7,731 nucleotides of DNA from JABWBJ01 sp035646395 (GTDB taxonomy: Bacteria > Gemmatimonadota > Gemmatimonadetes > Gemmatimonadales > Gemmatimonadaceae): NCBI GenBank assembly GCA_035646395.1, contig DASRPK010000106.1:1-7731 (forward strand), in the 5' to 3' direction. A program made the position numbers and the translations under genes. The notes beneath the pieces were generated by a model. The model worked only from the letters and a program-made list of their open reading frames with translations, was not told the DNA's origin and made no database searches. This document shows, piece by piece, positions 1 through 5,703 of this stretch. Positions within the stretch are counted from its first letter, which is position 1; every line of letters begins with the position of its first letter.

Positions 1-642
1 ACCCTTGGGAACTGTGGCGTTGCCTGGTTCAACGGCGATCGAGTACGGTGCAACTTCTGACGCCTTCTTCCATGGCGTTGCAATGAGCGCCGCGCCGTAA
101 CGCAGGTAGTCGGGACCGAGCATGAACGCGCCCATGCCAAAGAGCGCGACACCGGCGAGGATCATCCCTGCGCGCTTGATGTTGGGCGCTTCAACCGCGA
201 CGCCGTTACCGTGGGGACGGAGACGCCGTACCGCATCGTCGACCAGTCCAGTCGTCAGTCCGCTGCCGCGATACTCCTCCGGCGCCGTCGGCGCCGTGGC
301 TTCCACCGCGCTCATGAGCGCGCCATCGAGCGACGGAATCCGTTCTTCTGCGTAGAGGGCCACGCGACCGTCCGTGAGCCGGCGCAGGACCGGCCAGACG
401 ATCCAGCGTACGCTGACGCCGATCATCACCAGCGATACGACGATGCGCGCCCATGTGATGCTCGTCTCGCTGAAGCCCGCGCGATCCATGGCCATGGCCG
501 CGAGCCAGAGTACGGCAAAGGTAAGTCCCAGGACGATGCCGAGGCCGACGAGTACATGCCTCAGTCGCCAACGACGACGAACCAGCTGGATGATGCCAGC
601 GACCCGATCGGTCGCGATGCTGCGTTCGACGAGACTCGCCAT
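1..642 (-). CDS. N-terminal part of a three-helix membrane protein, DUF4175-like (runs off left edge)
   Basis: The frame is open from an ATG at 640-642 down to base 1, giving 214 codons with no stop, so this is the N-terminus of a longer protein. Hydrophobic helices are visible at about residues 29-52 (around GLGIVLGLTFAVLWLAA), 62-84 (around IVVSLVMIGVSVRWIVW) and 157-178 (around GMILAGVALFGMGAFML). A polar segment lies between helices 2 and 3 and contains RVALYAEERIPSLDGAL. After helix 3 the sequence turns into what looks like the start of an extracytoplasmic beta domain (IAVEPGNATVPKG). Two helices, a soluble segment, a third helix and then Ig-like sequence fit the N-terminus of the DUF4175 family, long envelope proteins often found next to MoxR/DUF58/BatA genes. 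The start is supported by an AGGGGG ribosome-binding site 5 nt upstream that overlaps the stop of the preceding gene. The gene follows the BatA-like gene after 9 bp. The family name is tentative; the topology is firmer. Its role is unknown, perhaps a membrane partner of the VWA proteins. Confidence 0.7.
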   Translation of the reverse strand, partial: MASLVERSIATDRVAGIIQLVRRRWRLRHVLVGLGIVLGLTFAVLWLAAMAMDRAGFSETSITWARIVVSLVMIGVSVRWIVWPVLRRLTDGRVALYAEERIPSLDGALMSAVEATAPTAPEEYRGSGLTTGLVDDAVRRLRPHGNGVAVEAPNIKRAGMILAGVALFGMGAFMLGPDYLRYGAALIATPWKKASEVAPYSIAVEPGNATVPKG

Positions 643-647
643 GATCG

Positions 648-653
648 CCCCCT
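648..653 (-). promoter_or_regulatory. Ribosome-binding site of the DUF4175-like gene
   Basis: AGGGGG on the minus strand lies 5 nt before the ATG at 640-642. Its first two bases are the last two of the TAG stop (652-654) of the BatA-like gene, an arrangement typical of translational coupling. It supports the chosen start. Confidence 0.55.
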
Positions 654-2736
654 AATTGACCGGCGTGATCCTGTGGCGGGAGAGCCGATGCGCGAGCATC
701 GACTCCGCGACCAACAGGGTTGCCGCAAGAAGCAGAAGATACCACCAAACCGACTGTTTTCGCTCCCGTTGGGCCAGGTCGACCTCGGCCGGGGATGAAC
801 CACTATCAATCGAATCTCCCACCGTCGAAACCGAGTGCGTTAGGCGCGTGGGATCAAAACGGGACAGGTCCAGCTCGCGTCCTGGTATGTTGACGGCCAC
901 AAGGCGAGGCCGGGCACCGGGTTCGCCGGCGGGGCGAACTTCATAAATGCCGGCTTCGGCCGGTACCAGCGCCGCTTCACCTTGGGTGCCGCCGATCCGC
1001 AGACGGTTTCCTTTCGGTGACACGGCGACGTATGCCAGGCCCCGCGCGCCAGTGCTGTCCGCAACGGCCGGGCCCACCCCCTGGAGGTCAACCGGGTCTC
1101 CAACCTCGTAGACGCTGCGACCGGCTCGATATCCGGACGCGTACTGCGCGAGCTGATGCACAAAAGGCAAAAAGACCGGCTGCCTCGGCAGGTCATTCCA
1201 GAGACCATCGAACGAAGACGCAATGACGATGGTGCGCCCATTCCCCGTCTGCTGTTCGAGGACCGCCGGCGCTCCGTCATCGAAGCGGGCAAGGATGCCG
1301 CTGTCAGCCTGGAACGTGCGATATCGATAAAACCGGGCGGCGGACAGGTCGCCGCTTTGCGCGCCGCCGAAGACGGACAGCGCGGGGTGGCTCCGGTCGA
1401 TCGCTCCCAGGATTGCTCCCTTGTCGGCCAGGCGATCCTTCATGTCGCCCGGCGCCGCAGGAAGCAGGCCACTCGCCCGACCCGGCCACGACGTAGCGGT
1501 CACGGCGTCACCCGCGACGACGAGCAAACCGCCGCCGTTGTTCACGAACTCCTGCAATCGCCTGGCCAGGTCCCCGGTAGGCCACGGCGCGTTGTTCATG
1601 ATGACGAGTCGCTTCCCGCTCAGGTCTGCGGCGGACAATTGCGACGCGCGACGTACGCTGACATCGAAGGACGGTCGGTCGCCGATCTCGAGCGCGCGCT
1701 GCAGGTACACCTCGCGATCGGAGCCCGGCGTCAGGCCTTCCACCACCAGCACCGGGATCGACGGCGCACGCTCCAGAACAAAGTGCAGCACGTCATCGCT
1801 CGGAACCGCGTCAGGCGTTATGCGAATCGCTGCCTGCTGCGGCGATTCCGGGATCGCGAGGGACTCGAACGTGACAACACCGCCGGCATCGGCGCCCACG
1901 TCCAGCCGGCTGGTGGCCACCACACGACCTGCAACCTCCAGGCGCGCCTCGATGCCGCGGGCCGCGGGTCCGACATTGGAGACGCGAGCCGTAACCGTGA
2001 TGCGCTCACGCCCATCGACGACCGCGCGGCGCAACTCGACCGCGCGCACGGCCCGGTCGGCGACGTCGGCGGATGCCACGTCCACGGGAGTCACCGTGGT
2101 CCCGGACGGCAGCTTCGCGTCGTCGCTCACGTCCCAGCCCGAGCGCTGGAAGTCACTGATCACGATGACTTCGCGCTTCGGCAACTGCGATTCAGCGAGG
2201 GTGCGCCGCGCCAGCACCAGCGCCGGTGCATAACGAGTTCCGGCATCACCTGGCGTGGACGAATCGACCGCGGCGCGCAACACCGCGCGTGTTTCAGTGC
2301 CCTCGCGCACGGCGCGAGCCTGGTCGGCGAAGAGCACCAGCGTAGCCCGGTCGGCCGGTCCCAGTCCGTCTACTGCCTGCCGGGCTGCGGCCTGCGCCCG
2401 GGTCCACCGGTCGCCGACCCGCATGCTGAAGGAGCGATCGAGCAGGATGACCAGTTCGCGGCCTCCACCAAGAGCCGCCGCCTGGGCATCGGGCGGCCGG
2501 TCGAACACCGGTCTCGAAAAAGCGGCGACGAGAAGCAGGAACACCATGGCCCGCGTCAGGAAGAGCAACCAGTCCCGGATGCGCTGGCGGCGCGAGTGCT
2601 GGTACGGCGTGCGCAGCAGGAACATCAACGACGGAAACGGCGTCGTCTCCTTCCGCTCCTTGTGCACGAGGTGCACGAGGATGGGAACGGCCAGGGCGAC
2701 CAGGCCTATTGCGAAGAGCGGGGCAAGAAAGGACAT
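652..2736 (-). CDS. BatA-like membrane protein with VWA and GATase-like domains
   Basis: This 694-residue protein opens with the BatA-type double-transmembrane domain: helix 1 at about residues 3-24, a basic loop with HKERKETTPFPSLMFL, and helix 2 at about 55-74 ending AAFSRPVF. A VWA domain follows (about 93-222) with an intact metal-ion-dependent adhesion site: D100-x-S102-x-S104 (DRSFSM), a likely T167 (GDAGTRYAPAL) and D195 (VISDFQRSGW). Residues about 228-322 look like a CARDB/Ig-type beta domain (VSNVGPAARGIEARLEV). Residues about 326-535 resemble a class I GATase-like fold (LVIMNNAPW, LQEFVNNGGGLLVVAGD, RTIVIASSFDGLWNDLP), but no catalytic Cys is visible at the expected elbow. A C-terminal helix (about 663-682) follows a basic ERKQSVWW stretch. 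The bulk is probably periplasmic, held by helices at both ends. The start lies 3 bp after the DUF58 stop with no clear ribosome-binding site, suggesting coupled translation. By family it is a VWA partner of MoxR; its ligand is unknown. Confidence 0.88.
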   Translation of the reverse strand: MSFLAPLFAIGLVALAVPILVHLVHKERKETTPFPSLMFLLRTPYQHSRRQRIRDWLLFLTRAMVFLLLVAAFSRPVFDRPPDAQAAALGGGRELVILLDRSFSMRVGDRWTRAQAAARQAVDGLGPADRATLVLFADQARAVREGTETRAVLRAAVDSSTPGDAGTRYAPALVLARRTLAESQLPKREVIVISDFQRSGWDVSDDAKLPSGTTVTPVDVASADVADRAVRAVELRRAVVDGRERITVTARVSNVGPAARGIEARLEVAGRVVATSRLDVGADAGGVVTFESLAIPESPQQAAIRITPDAVPSDDVLHFVLERAPSIPVLVVEGLTPGSDREVYLQRALEIGDRPSFDVSVRRASQLSAADLSGKRLVIMNNAPWPTGDLARRLQEFVNNGGGLLVVAGDAVTATSWPGRASGLLPAAPGDMKDRLADKGAILGAIDRSHPALSVFGGAQSGDLSAARFYRYRTFQADSGILARFDDGAPAVLEQQTGNGRTIVIASSFDGLWNDLPRQPVFLPFVHQLAQYASGYRAGRSVYEVGDPVDLQGVGPAVADSTGARGLAYVAVSPKGNRLRIGGTQGEAALVPAEAGIYEVRPAGEPGARPRLVAVNIPGRELDLSRFDPTRLTHSVSTVGDSIDSGSSPAEVDLAQRERKQSVWWYLLLLAATLLVAESMLAHRLSRHRITPVN
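839..846 (+). repeat. Octamer GTTAGGCG, copy 1
   Basis: This is the only copy on the plus strand. In the BatA-like gene (minus strand) it reads CGCCTAAC and supplies the CTA codon of Leu632 in TRLTHS. See the finding on the octamer. Confidence 0.5.
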
Positions 2737-2739
2737 CGG

Positions 2740-3681
2740 TTACCGGACGGATTGCATGCGCTCGCGGCGCAGCAGGTATTGGAACAGCACTTCATCGATC
2801 GGCTTGGAGGTGTCGACCATGAGGTAGTCGATACGCCCTTCGCCTAACAACTTCTCGACCGCCACCAGGTGGTCGCGGATGAGCTCCGTATACCGGGTCC
2901 GCAGCCGGCCCGGCACCACCGGAATGCGTTCGCCGCTTTCGAGGTCCTCGAACGTGCCTGCCGCGTCGAACGTGAAGTTGAGCTCAGCCGGATCGAGCAG
3001 GTGCATAACGACGAGGTCATGCCCCGCGTCGCGCAGCGGACCGAGTGCGTCACGGATCTTGTCCGCCGGTTCATAGAGGTCGGAGAGGAGCAGCAGGATG
3101 CTGCGGCGATGCTGGCTCTCCGAAACCTTGAGCAGTGGCATCGCCAGCGACCCGCGCCCTTTCGCCTTCGCACGATCGAGGCCGTGCAGCACCTGGTTGA
3201 GATGTTTCGCCGACGGCGGCACAAAGTCCACGATGTCCGAATCCACGGTGACCAGGCCGACGCGATCGCGCTGCCGATGCGAGAAGTACGCGAGACAGGC
3301 GCCGAGGTACTTCGCGTATTCGAGCTTCGTCAGGCCGCTCGTGCCGTACCCCATGGAGCCCGACACGTCGAGGATGACGAGGAAATTCGCATTGGTGTCG
3401 GCCTCGTAATTCTTGATGTAGAGCCGGTCCGTGCGGGCATAGACCCGCCAATCCATGTGCCGGGTGTCATCGCCCGGCATGTACTGCCGGTGTTCGGCGA
3501 AGTCGGTTGAGAAGCCGAGGTGCGGTGAGCGGTGCAGTCCGGAGATGAACCCTTCCACGACAAACCGGGCGACAAGCTCCAGATCATCGATGCGCGCGAG
3601 GACCTTGGGGTCCAGGAACGTGCGTCCCGGAACTCCTTCGGTGCTTCTCGCTTCCTGGATGGATCTGGCGGCGTCGGACAT
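2740..3681 (-). CDS. DUF58 domain protein with intact VWA metal site (short, soluble form)
   Basis: This 313-residue protein has no transmembrane segment, so it is the short cytosolic type of DUF58 protein rather than the roughly 430-residue membrane form. The signature block is complete: RSPHLGFSTDFAEHRQYMPGDDTRHMDW spans about residues 51-78, followed by the AR-x-x-x-LYIKNYE stretch at 82-93. Straight after comes a VWA-like strand with metal site D105-x-S107-x-S109 (DVSGSM), a likely second-loop Ser at GRGS (S178), and D201 after the LLLLS strand. The C-terminal part (FEDLESGERIPV, then RYTELIRDHL and FQYLLRRERM) matches the family's usual ending. DUF58 proteins are regular partners of MoxR ATPases, probably as adaptors that bind client or metal. 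The ATG at 3679-3681 is the natural start, with the signature at normal distance from it, but the preceding bases (CACCCCTCA) give no ribosome-binding site because a repeat hairpin ends right at the start codon. It overlaps no neighbour. Confidence 0.93.
   Translation of the reverse strand: MSDAARSIQEARSTEGVPGRTFLDPKVLARIDDLELVARFVVEGFISGLHRSPHLGFSTDFAEHRQYMPGDDTRHMDWRVYARTDRLYIKNYEADTNANFLVILDVSGSMGYGTSGLTKLEYAKYLGACLAYFSHRQRDRVGLVTVDSDIVDFVPPSAKHLNQVLHGLDRAKAKGRGSLAMPLLKVSESQHRRSILLLLSDLYEPADKIRDALGPLRDAGHDLVVMHLLDPAELNFTFDAAGTFEDLESGERIPVVPGRLRTRYTELIRDHLVAVEKLLGEGRIDYLMVDTSKPIDEVLFQYLLRRERMQSVR
2841..2848 (-). repeat. Octamer GTTAGGCG, copy 2
   Basis: It lies inside the DUF58 gene. In frame it supplies TTA-GGC for Leu279-Gly280 in EKLLGEG. 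Confidence 0.5.
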
Positions 3682-3685
3682 TGAG

Positions 3686-3753
3686 GGGTGCTAAGGGTGC
3701 ATAGGGTGCATAGGGTGCGGAGGGTGCGGAGGGTGCGGAGGGTGCGGCGGTGC
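3686..3753 (+). repeat. 9-bp tandem array of GGGTGC units (arm 1)
   Basis: Seven perfect GGGTGC cores start at 3686, 3695, 3704, 3713, 3722, 3731 and 3740, each followed by a variable triplet (TAA, ATA, ATA, GGA, GGA, GGA, GGC). A degenerate eighth core GGTGC lies at 3749. The core is invariant while the spacer changes in blocks, suggesting stepwise duplication of neighbouring units. The G-runs spaced by six bases also fit a G-quadruplex pattern on the plus strand. Confidence 0.9.
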
Positions 3754-3776
3754 TCGGCGTGTGAAGGGCGCGAGTT

Positions 3777-3809
3777 GCACCCTGTGCACCCTACGCACCC
3801 TTCGCACCC
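3777..3809 (-). repeat. Inverted 9-bp tandem array of GGGTGC units (arm 2)
   Basis: Four perfect GCACCC cores on the plus strand start at 3777, 3786, 3795 and 3804. On the minus strand these are GGGTGC units beginning right after the moxR stop codon, with spacers GAA, GTA and ACA. The array has the same period and core as arm 1 in opposite orientation. Four GGG runs spaced by six bases give a minimal G-quadruplex motif in the moxR 3' transcript. Confidence 0.9.
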
Positions 3810-4847
3810 TCAGATCCCACTCTTCGGCACGGGAACAGCGCTCAGAAGTTGGTCAACAATCTGGTCCGTCGTGACCCGTTCAGATTGCGCATGGAAGTTC
3901 GTCAGGATGCGGTGACGCAGGACCGGATGCGCGAGGGCGCGGATGTCCTCGAAGCTCACGTGGTAGCGACCGTGCATCAACGCCCGCGCCTTGCCGCCTA
4001 ACACGAGATATTGCGCGGCGCGGACCGACACGCCGTAGGACACCCACTTCTTGATGAAGTCCGGCGCGATGGTCGACACGGGGCGCGTGGCACGGGCCAG
4101 GTTCACTGCATAACGAGCGACCGGCTCGGCGATCGGGACCCGACGGACGAGCTTCTGGTACGCGACGATGTCGGCCCCGGTGACCGCGTGCTGGAACTTG
4201 TAGTTCTGGATCGCGGTGGTCGACTTGACGACGTCCAGCTCCTCCTCCTCCGTGAGGTAATCCATCACGACCTGGAACATGAAGCGGTCGAGCTGTGCCT
4301 CCGGGAGTGGATACGTGCCTTCGAGCTCGATCGGGTTCTGCGTCGCAAAGACGAAGAACGGTTCCTCGAGCGTGTAGGTGCGTCCCTGCACCGTGACGCG
4401 GTGCTCCTGCATCGCCTCGAGCAGTGCCGACTGCGTCTTGGGCGGCGTGCGGTTCACTTCGTCGGCCAGCACGATGTTCGCGAAGATCGGGCCGGGCACG
4501 AAGTTCATCGACCGGCGTCCGGTATCCGCGTTTTCCTGGATGATGTCGGTGCCGGTGATGTCCGACGGCATCAGGTCCGGCGTGAACTGGATGCGCTGGA
4601 ACTTGAGATCGAGGACCTGGGCGATCGTGTGGATCAGCAGCGTCTTGGCGAGACCGGGCACGCCGACGATCAGGCAATTGCCGCCGGCGTAGAGCGCCGT
4701 CAACGATTGCTCGATCACCGCGTCCTGGCCGATGATGAGCTTTCGCAACTCGCTCATGATCTGGTCGCGCCCGCGGCGCAGCTTGTCGGCGAGCGCGACG
4801 TCGTCAGGCGCTTCCAGCGCCACCCGGTCCTGTACTGTTGTAGCCAC
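3810..4847 (-). CDS. MoxR-family AAA+ ATPase
   Basis: This 345-residue protein is a full-length MoxR ATPase. Visible motifs in order are Walker A GVPGLAKT (residues 62-69, K68), Walker B IVLADE (125-130, D129/E130), sensor 1 FATQNP (N171), the family hallmark EGTYPLPEAQLDRFMF (176-191) with likely arginine finger R188, and a sensor 2-like arginine in YGVSVRAAQYL (R276). The family usually has LEGVPG before the P-loop and GASPRA at sensor 2, so this is a divergent but intact subtype. MoxR proteins are cytoplasmic hexameric ATPases that drive maturation or metal insertion of client complexes together with DUF58/VWA proteins, here encoded directly downstream. The start is GTG at 4845-4847, supported by GAGGA 4 nt upstream. 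It begins 11 bp after the DUF4159 stop, so translation is probably coupled. The gene ends at a hairpin-forming repeat. Confidence 0.96.
   Translation of the reverse strand: MATTVQDRVALEAPDDVALADKLRRGRDQIMSELRKLIIGQDAVIEQSLTALYAGGNCLIVGVPGLAKTLLIHTIAQVLDLKFQRIQFTPDLMPSDITGTDIIQENADTGRRSMNFVPGPIFANIVLADEVNRTPPKTQSALLEAMQEHRVTVQGRTYTLEEPFFVFATQNPIELEGTYPLPEAQLDRFMFQVVMDYLTEEEELDVVKSTTAIQNYKFQHAVTGADIVAYQKLVRRVPIAEPVARYAVNLARATRPVSTIAPDFIKKWVSYGVSVRAAQYLVLGGKARALMHGRYHVSFEDIRALAHPVLRHRILTNFHAQSERVTTDQIVDQLLSAVPVPKSGI
3995..4002 (-). repeat. Octamer GTTAGGCG, copy 3
   Basis: It lies inside moxR. In frame it supplies TTA-GGC for Leu283-Gly284 in YLVLGGK. Confidence 0.5.
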
Positions 4848-4851
4848 GTAG

Positions 4852-4856
4852 TCCTC
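4852..4856 (-). promoter_or_regulatory. Ribosome-binding site of moxR
   Basis: GAGGA on the minus strand lies 4 nt before the GTG at 4845-4847 and just after the DUF4159 stop codon (4859-4861). It decides for the GTG start, since no ATG is suitably placed. Confidence 0.6.
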
Positions 4857-4858
4857 GG

Positions 4859-5647
4859 TCAGTGAGTCAGGGCGTAGATCACGTAGTTCGTCATGATCTT
4901 GTACGCATTGTTGGAGAGGTCGATCGAAACGAACCCCTCGTCGGAGAACTCCATCAGTTCGCCGAGATCGGCGTTGTAATCAATGACTGCTATCAGGCGC
5001 TTGGTGGGGTCGTTGTCTTCGAAAACACCGAACCACTCCGCCGTCGGGGCGTAGTTAGCAGGCAACGGCGTCTCGCGCAGGTCGAAGAACGCATCGAAAA
5101 TGGGATGCGTTTTCTCGAGTGGCTTGATCTCCAGGTCGGGGAATGCCCGACGCCACTGTGCCTCGAAGTTGTACCACATCTCTCCGGAGAAATCATCGAA
5201 GATGATGAAGCCACCTTTCGCCACGAACTCCCGGACGCCTTTGACTTCTTCTTCGGTTTGCGTCCAGTACCCTGGTTCGGAGACGTATGCTATCGGGTAC
5301 TTGAAGCTCCCGGAGTCACCAAACGCGAAGATCGCCCCGCAGTCCATCTTCGGCCGCAGCGTGGTGAGCTCCTCGAGGATCTTCATGAAGTGGCGTTCGG
5401 CTCGTGGCGTGTCGTGATCCCATTTCTTGTCGCTCCGACGCCCGAAGCCTCGACCACCCTCGCCGCCGCCTAACGGTTCGAACCGCACTCGGAAAAACGT
5501 GAAGCGGCCGTCGTACTTGGCGTTGTCGATCACCGACACGTCTTCCCACTGCGTGTAGCAGTAGTGGTCGTCGATCGAGGTCGACACGGCCAACGGCGCT
5601 AACGCGCCGGCGGTTGCGAGCCCGAGGAGGAGAAATGGCTTGTGCAT
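4859..5647 (-). CDS. Exported DUF4159 domain protein
   Basis: This 262-residue protein starts with a signal peptide: MHKP, a hydrophobic core (FLLLGLATAGALAPLA), then polar sequence from about residue 23. The mature part matches DUF4159. FTFFRVRFEPL is followed by WDHDTPRAERHFMKILEELTTL (about 76-97), FKYPIAYVSEPGYW (115-128), then VKGVREFVAKGGFIIFDDF (135-153), the HPIFDAFFDL stretch (181-190) and a conserved-looking C-terminus with DLSNNAYKIMTNYVIYALTH. DUF4159 has a GATase-like alpha/beta core, but no catalytic function is established. A Gly/Arg-rich loop (about 60-72, GGGEGGRGFGRR) interrupts the early part. Only two cysteines are present, C30 and C103, which could form a disulfide outside the cytoplasm. 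The ATG at 5645-5647 is chosen because it gives the signal peptide; upstream there is only a weak AGGT about 10 nt away. It lies 56 bp after the TPR-peptidase gene and 11 bp before moxR, and is probably co-transcribed. Confidence 0.9.
   Translation of the reverse strand: MHKPFLLLGLATAGALAPLAVSTSIDDHYCYTQWEDVSVIDNAKYDGRFTFFRVRFEPLGGGEGGRGFGRRSDKKWDHDTPRAERHFMKILEELTTLRPKMDCGAIFAFGDSGSFKYPIAYVSEPGYWTQTEEEVKGVREFVAKGGFIIFDDFSGEMWYNFEAQWRRAFPDLEIKPLEKTHPIFDAFFDLRETPLPANYAPTAEWFGVFEDNDPTKRLIAVIDYNADLGELMEFSDEGFVSIDLSNNAYKIMTNYVIYALTH
5467..5474 (-). repeat. Octamer GTTAGGCG, copy 4
   Basis: It lies inside the DUF4159 gene. In frame it supplies TTA-GGC for Leu59-Gly60 in FEPLGGG. Confidence 0.5.
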
Positions 5648-5653
5648 ACGTCA

Positions 5654-5681
5654 GCGACCTGCGACCGGCGACAAGCGATCA
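5654..5681 (+). repeat. Short 7-bp-period repeat in the peptidase-DUF4159 gap
   Basis: Four successive heptamers GCGACCT, GCGACCG, GCGACAA and GCGATCA share the core GCGAY. They fill half of the 56-bp gap upstream of the DUF4159 start. The array is short and diverged, so chance is possible. No promoter or terminator is evident in this gap. Confidence 0.4.
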
Positions 5682-5703
5682 AACAACAATGGGCGCTGTC
5701 GCA

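Larger units (their letters stand above)
3682..3812. repeat. Hairpin-forming inverted repeat filling the moxR-DUF58 gap
   Basis: This span covers the whole 128-bp intergenic gap plus the moxR stop codon. Four minus-strand GGGTGC units (3777-3809) face seven plus-strand GGGTGC units (3686-3748), all on a 9-bp period, so several pairing registers are possible. The outermost register is best. It starts by pairing the TGA stop of moxR (3810-3812) with TCA at 3682-3684, directly before the DUF58 ATG, with one bulged base at 3686. It continues through four GGGTGC/GCACCC blocks whose spacer triplets also pair almost completely: GTA against TAT pairs throughout with one G-U, while GAA/TTA and ACA/TAT have one mismatch each. 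The result is a stem of about 37 pairs with a loop of about 58 nt holding the remaining units. No U-tract follows, so it is not a standard intrinsic terminator. It could stabilise or process mRNA, attenuate, or be a mobile intergenic repeat. Confidence 0.85.

Noticed and set aside
2655..2685. Direct repeat GTGCACGAG x2
   Set aside because: It encodes the LVHLVH part of the normal BatA N-terminal motif and needs no special explanation.
1156..2847. A 563-codon open frame on the plus strand, antisense to the BatA-like gene and reaching into the DUF58 gene
   Set aside because: Its translation is Arg/His/Gln-rich low-information sequence without recognisable motifs. The opposite strand holds two well-supported family proteins. 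Long antisense frames are common in GC-rich genes, where stop codons are rare.
3682..3812. Intrinsic terminator or CRISPR array in the moxR-DUF58 gap
   Set aside because: No U-tract follows the stem on either strand, so a Rho-independent terminator is not supported. The 9-bp units with 3-bp variable spacers are far too short for CRISPR repeats and spacers.
3688..3915. Plus-strand open frame of 75 codons across the GGGTGC array, with VHR/VRR repeats
   Set aside because: The peptide repeat is just the 9-bp DNA repeat read in frame, and it then runs antisense into moxR with no ribosome-binding site. It is a by-product of the repeat.
3880..4677. A 265-codon minus-strand frame overlapping moxR, and the 284-codon plus-strand frame at 4011-4865
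   Set aside because: Both are other-frame shadows of the unmistakable MoxR ATPase and show no protein-family features.
5648..5703. A promoter upstream of the DUF4159 gene
   Set aside because: I see no convincing -35/-10 pair in the 56-bp gap; co-transcription with the upstream gene is simpler.
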